Source: Burkholderiales bacterium (lineage in GTDB: Bacteria > Pseudomonadota > Gammaproteobacteria > Burkholderiales > Casimicrobiaceae). From it: 17,888 nt of DNA. Below, piece by piece: positions 15,664 to 17,888 of the stretch. The DNA is taken from contig JAIRPA010000171.1 in NCBI GenBank assembly GCA_031257235.1, positions 1 through 17,888 on the forward strand, read 5' to 3'. How positions within the stretch are numbered: position 1 is the stretch's first letter; each line of letters opens with the position of its first letter. The notes beneath the pieces are model-generated. The model did no database searches. It worked only from the letters and a program-made list of their open reading frames with translations, and was not told where the DNA came from. The position numbers were made by a program, and so were the translations under genes.

Positions 15664-15730
15664 GTAAAACCGGATTGCAGGTCAAGCCCGCATGCCGCTT
15701 TTTTGGGACGCTCTCCCCCCCAAAAAAAAT
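15664..15730. repeat. CCGGATTGC repeat unit and C7A8 tract
   Basis: GTAAAACCGGATTGC...GCCCGC (15664-15691) matches the inverted unit at 8354-8381 at 25 of 28 positions and is close to 541-567. Shortly after comes an uninterrupted run of seven C and eight A (15715-15729). The gap 15551-15937 otherwise contains AT-rich sequence and no gene. Confidence 0.6.
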
Positions 15731-15831
15731 GACTATTTCCATTTATTTGCCGCATGATTTTTTTGTGTTGTTTTTCTCAACGCTTCATAAGACTTTTACA
15801 AACATATACATATTTTTTCTTTCAATCGCCA

Positions 15832-15870
15832 AAAACGCGGCAATAGAATCAGGGCTGGTTGCGGCGTTTT
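15832..15870 (+). promoter_or_regulatory. Leader hairpin upstream of the autotransporter gene
   Basis: AAAACGCGGCAA (15832-15843) and TTGCGGCGTTTT (15859-15870) pair at 11 of 12 positions around a 15-base loop, about 70 bases before ATG 15938. It follows an AT-rich stretch with T tracts (15754-15820) in which I see no convincing promoter boxes. It may be a leader structure or a weak terminator. Confidence 0.4.
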
Positions 15871-15937
15871 CCCCCTTGATTTCCCCACGAACGCAAGGCG
15901 CGCCGTATGGTGATTTTCCCTTTTTTTGGAGGCGCAC

Positions 15938-17888
15938 ATGAGCCGCTCTATTCGTGATGATCAACGTTCATCCGTCATACCCCCCCCGCATATCTTTTGA
16001 ATTTATCTTCAGGCTTAACGTCATCGCCCGCCTCTTGTTCAAATCCTTGCCCTGCCTTACCCGCCCGCGCAAGAAAACTTGTTCCCTTATCGCTTTCTTT
16101 ACTGATTGCCGCGTTATTCGCCGCGCCAAACTTCGCGGCAGATTGGACGGCCGGGTCCAACGATGCCGGTAAAACCGTTTACGGCAATTCCACCGGGGCT
16201 GACGCCAGCAGTAATCATGATGGTGAGCCTTCGGGAAACACCTTAACGATTGATTCGGATGTCTCTTTGACGGGAGCCTATGGCGCGGATTCGCCCGGCG
16301 CAGAGGCGACCAACAATCAAGTATGGATTAAGGGCGGTAACTTCAGCGGCAATATCTATGGAGGACGGTCTGATGGAAGTACCGCCGCTGCCATCACAAA
16401 CAACCGTGTGACGATTACTCAAAGCGACGACGGTTTGCTGATGCCTGCTTTCAGCAATACGGTTTACCGTATTGTTGGCGGGGGCAACGCACCCACTGCA
16501 TCGGTGCCTTTTCCCGTTGTAAGCGACGTGAGTTACAACACCGTCACCGCAACCGGTGTTGATATTCCCAGCGGCGAGATTGCAGGGGGATTCCTTGAAA
16601 GAGGAAACGGCAGCGTTGTTTCTCATAATTCCGTGATCCTCACCGACCTCGGCCAATTTGGGGCGGCAATCGGGGGAAGGATTAGCGGCGGAGCGAGCGA
16701 TATTCGGGAAAACAGCGTGACCGTGACCAATTCGTCGGGTTATACGATCCGAGGAGGATATATTAGTGGTGGGCACCCCGGAGATGTGATGAACAACACC
16801 GTGATCGTCAACACAAGCGGCGAAGCAATGACGATTAGAGGGGAGGGAATTCAAGGCGGAGCAACGTATGGACTATCGGGGGCGTGTCCTGACGATAAAT
16901 GCAGGGTAAGCGGCAATACGGTCACGATCAACGATCCCACCAACTCCTTAGAAGTTCTCCGTTGGAATAATGTCGCCGGCGGGTACGCCGGGCTTTATGC
17001 AGACTCAAACGTGGTCACCATCAACGGCGGCACCTATCGCTATTCCGTTTGGGGTGGATTTCAATACAATGCCGCAAGCCAAAGCGGAACGGTTCGAGGC
17101 ACGGCAAAGAATAACATCGTCAGCCTCAACGCCGGCACGTTTCTTAACGACATCTATGGTGCAGAAGGGGTTAGTACGAACTCGGTCGGAGTGGATGTGA
17201 CCGGCAACCGCGTCAACGTTGGCGGACCTGTTTCGGTCACCGGAACGATTTATGGCGGTTATGATGGCGGCAATAATCCCGACATCAGCGACTTTTTCAC
17301 CGACAACACGCTTTTTTTAACCGTCGCGCCGACTTCTATCGCTAACGTACAAAACTTTGAATACATTGTTTTTGATTACGCCGCAGACGGTAACGCAAAC
17401 ATTTCCAAACTCACCACCGATACCGATCAAAACATCCATATTCAGGTGGGCGAGAAAAGCGGCGGCGACCCGCTTGCCGTGACCTTCGGCGGGGAAATTG
17501 CCGGCACGGGGACAATCATCAAAGATGCCGCCGGGACGCTTATTTTATCCGCCGCCAATACTTATACCGGCAAGACGATTGTTGAAGCGGGAACCTTGGC
17601 GTTGGGCAGTGCCGCGACTTTGACCTCCGAAGGGCTTATTCTTCACGGCGGCGCGAGCTTTGACGCGACGGCGGCGGCAACTCTGCCTGCCTTTCCTACC
17701 GTGTCCGTGCAAAACGTTACCCCCGGGACGCCTGCCGTGTATCACGGCACCTTGAAGGGCGATGGCGCGAATTTAGACTTTACCTTGCCGCATAATTTTT
17801 CAACTGCCGACACGCTTTTGAACGTGACCGGCGGCGATGCGGAAATAGAGGGCGCAAACGTGACTGTGCAGGTGGACGGCGGCACGCC
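15938..17888 (+). CDS. Autotransporter passenger, partial; start out of frame at a poly-C tract
   Basis: ATG 15938 has GGAGG five bases upstream but its frame stops after 20 codons at TGA 15998-16000. A second frame is open from 15961 to the window end, with no ATG before 16441. One extra C (or two fewer) in the run at 15980-15987 fuses them. The joined product has a 68-residue N-terminus: a polar stretch, then RARKLVPLSLSLLIAALFAAPNFAA, a typical signal peptide ending before DW. About 580 passenger residues follow. From about 16320 to 17270 irregular repeats of the type IYGG...NxVTI, AGG..., IRGGYISGG suggest a beta-helix. GTGTIIKDAAGTLILSAANTYTGKT...GTLALGS (about 17505-17620) is a passenger-associated repeat. 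The beta-barrel would lie beyond the window. Function (adhesin or other) unknown. Confidence 0.85.
15980..15987. repeat. Poly-C tract (eight C) inside the autotransporter coding start
   Basis: Eight consecutive C lie 15 codons after the autotransporter ATG and before its signal peptide. With eight the reading frame ends at codon 21; with nine or six it continues through the signal peptide. The location and effect match contingency loci controlled by slipped-strand mispairing. Confidence 0.8.

Noticed and set aside
437..15730. A CRISPR array built from the intergenic repeats
   Set aside because: The repeats are scattered singly, palindromic and without regular spacers or cas genes.
15551..15742. 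N-terminal extension of the transglutaminase by 64 residues
   Set aside because: It is encoded by the 18-bp hairpin repeat and a homopolymer, has no family resemblance, and lies upstream of the TATAAT box at 15575-15580.
15938..16000. A stand-alone 20-residue peptide gene
   Set aside because: The strong start is better explained as the start of the autotransporter cut off by the poly-C frame; no peptide function is suggested.
16243..16854. 203-residue minus-strand open frame inside the autotransporter region
   Set aside because: It is the shadow of the plus-strand passenger, whose repeat pattern and continuous frame are convincing.

Overview
The window looks like a proteobacterial chromosome segment of roughly 50% GC. 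It carries a long-chain polyprenyl diphosphate synthase of the IspB type next to a tRNA-Pro(CGG), a GlrK/QseG/GlrR signalling trio, type II secretion (T2SS) genes and an autotransporter. A beta- or gammaproteobacterium fits; a host-associated Burkholderiales-type betaproteobacterium is my guess, but nothing here fixes the genus.

Layout. At 1-361 (minus) is the N-terminal part of an Rpn/PD-(D/E)XK nuclease cut by the window edge. After a repeat-rich gap come ispB (694-1698) and tRNA-Pro (1733-1809), both plus. On the minus strand lie a LemA protein and a membrane M48 metallopeptidase (4493 down to 1837), then glrK-qseG-glrR (8196 down to 4633). Facing away from glrK across a 362-bp repeat-filled gap is gspK-gspL-gspM-gspN (8559-11955), the inner-membrane/pseudopilus end of a T2SS without gspC-J beside it. 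Convergent to it is a minus-strand pair, tgpA-like transglutaminase then an Fsr-like MFS transporter (15550 down to 12140), coupled by a stop codon directly abutting the next start. The window closes with the 5' part of a large autotransporter passenger (15938 onwards, plus).

Two things stand out. First, the autotransporter has a strong ribosome binding site and ATG at 15938, but a run of eight C at 15980-15987 leaves the start out of frame with the signal peptide and passenger; nine (or six) C would join them into one long ORF. This has the architecture of a phase-variable surface protein seen in its OFF register. Second, the intergenic gaps are filled with modular palindromic repeats (GC palindromes, CAAAAAAGT hairpins, CGGCAAAAAGT hairpins, and a ~60-nt imperfect palindrome). 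Some form terminators, some sit inside operons, and two unrelated proteins (M48 peptidase and MFS transporter) end in the same Phe-Gly-Lys-Lys tail because their stop codons lie inside the same repeat.

Functionally the window is mostly envelope biology: quinone side chain synthesis, membrane proteolysis, envelope sensing and sigma-54 activation, type II secretion, a periplasmic transglutaminase, drug or metabolite efflux, and a surface autotransporter.
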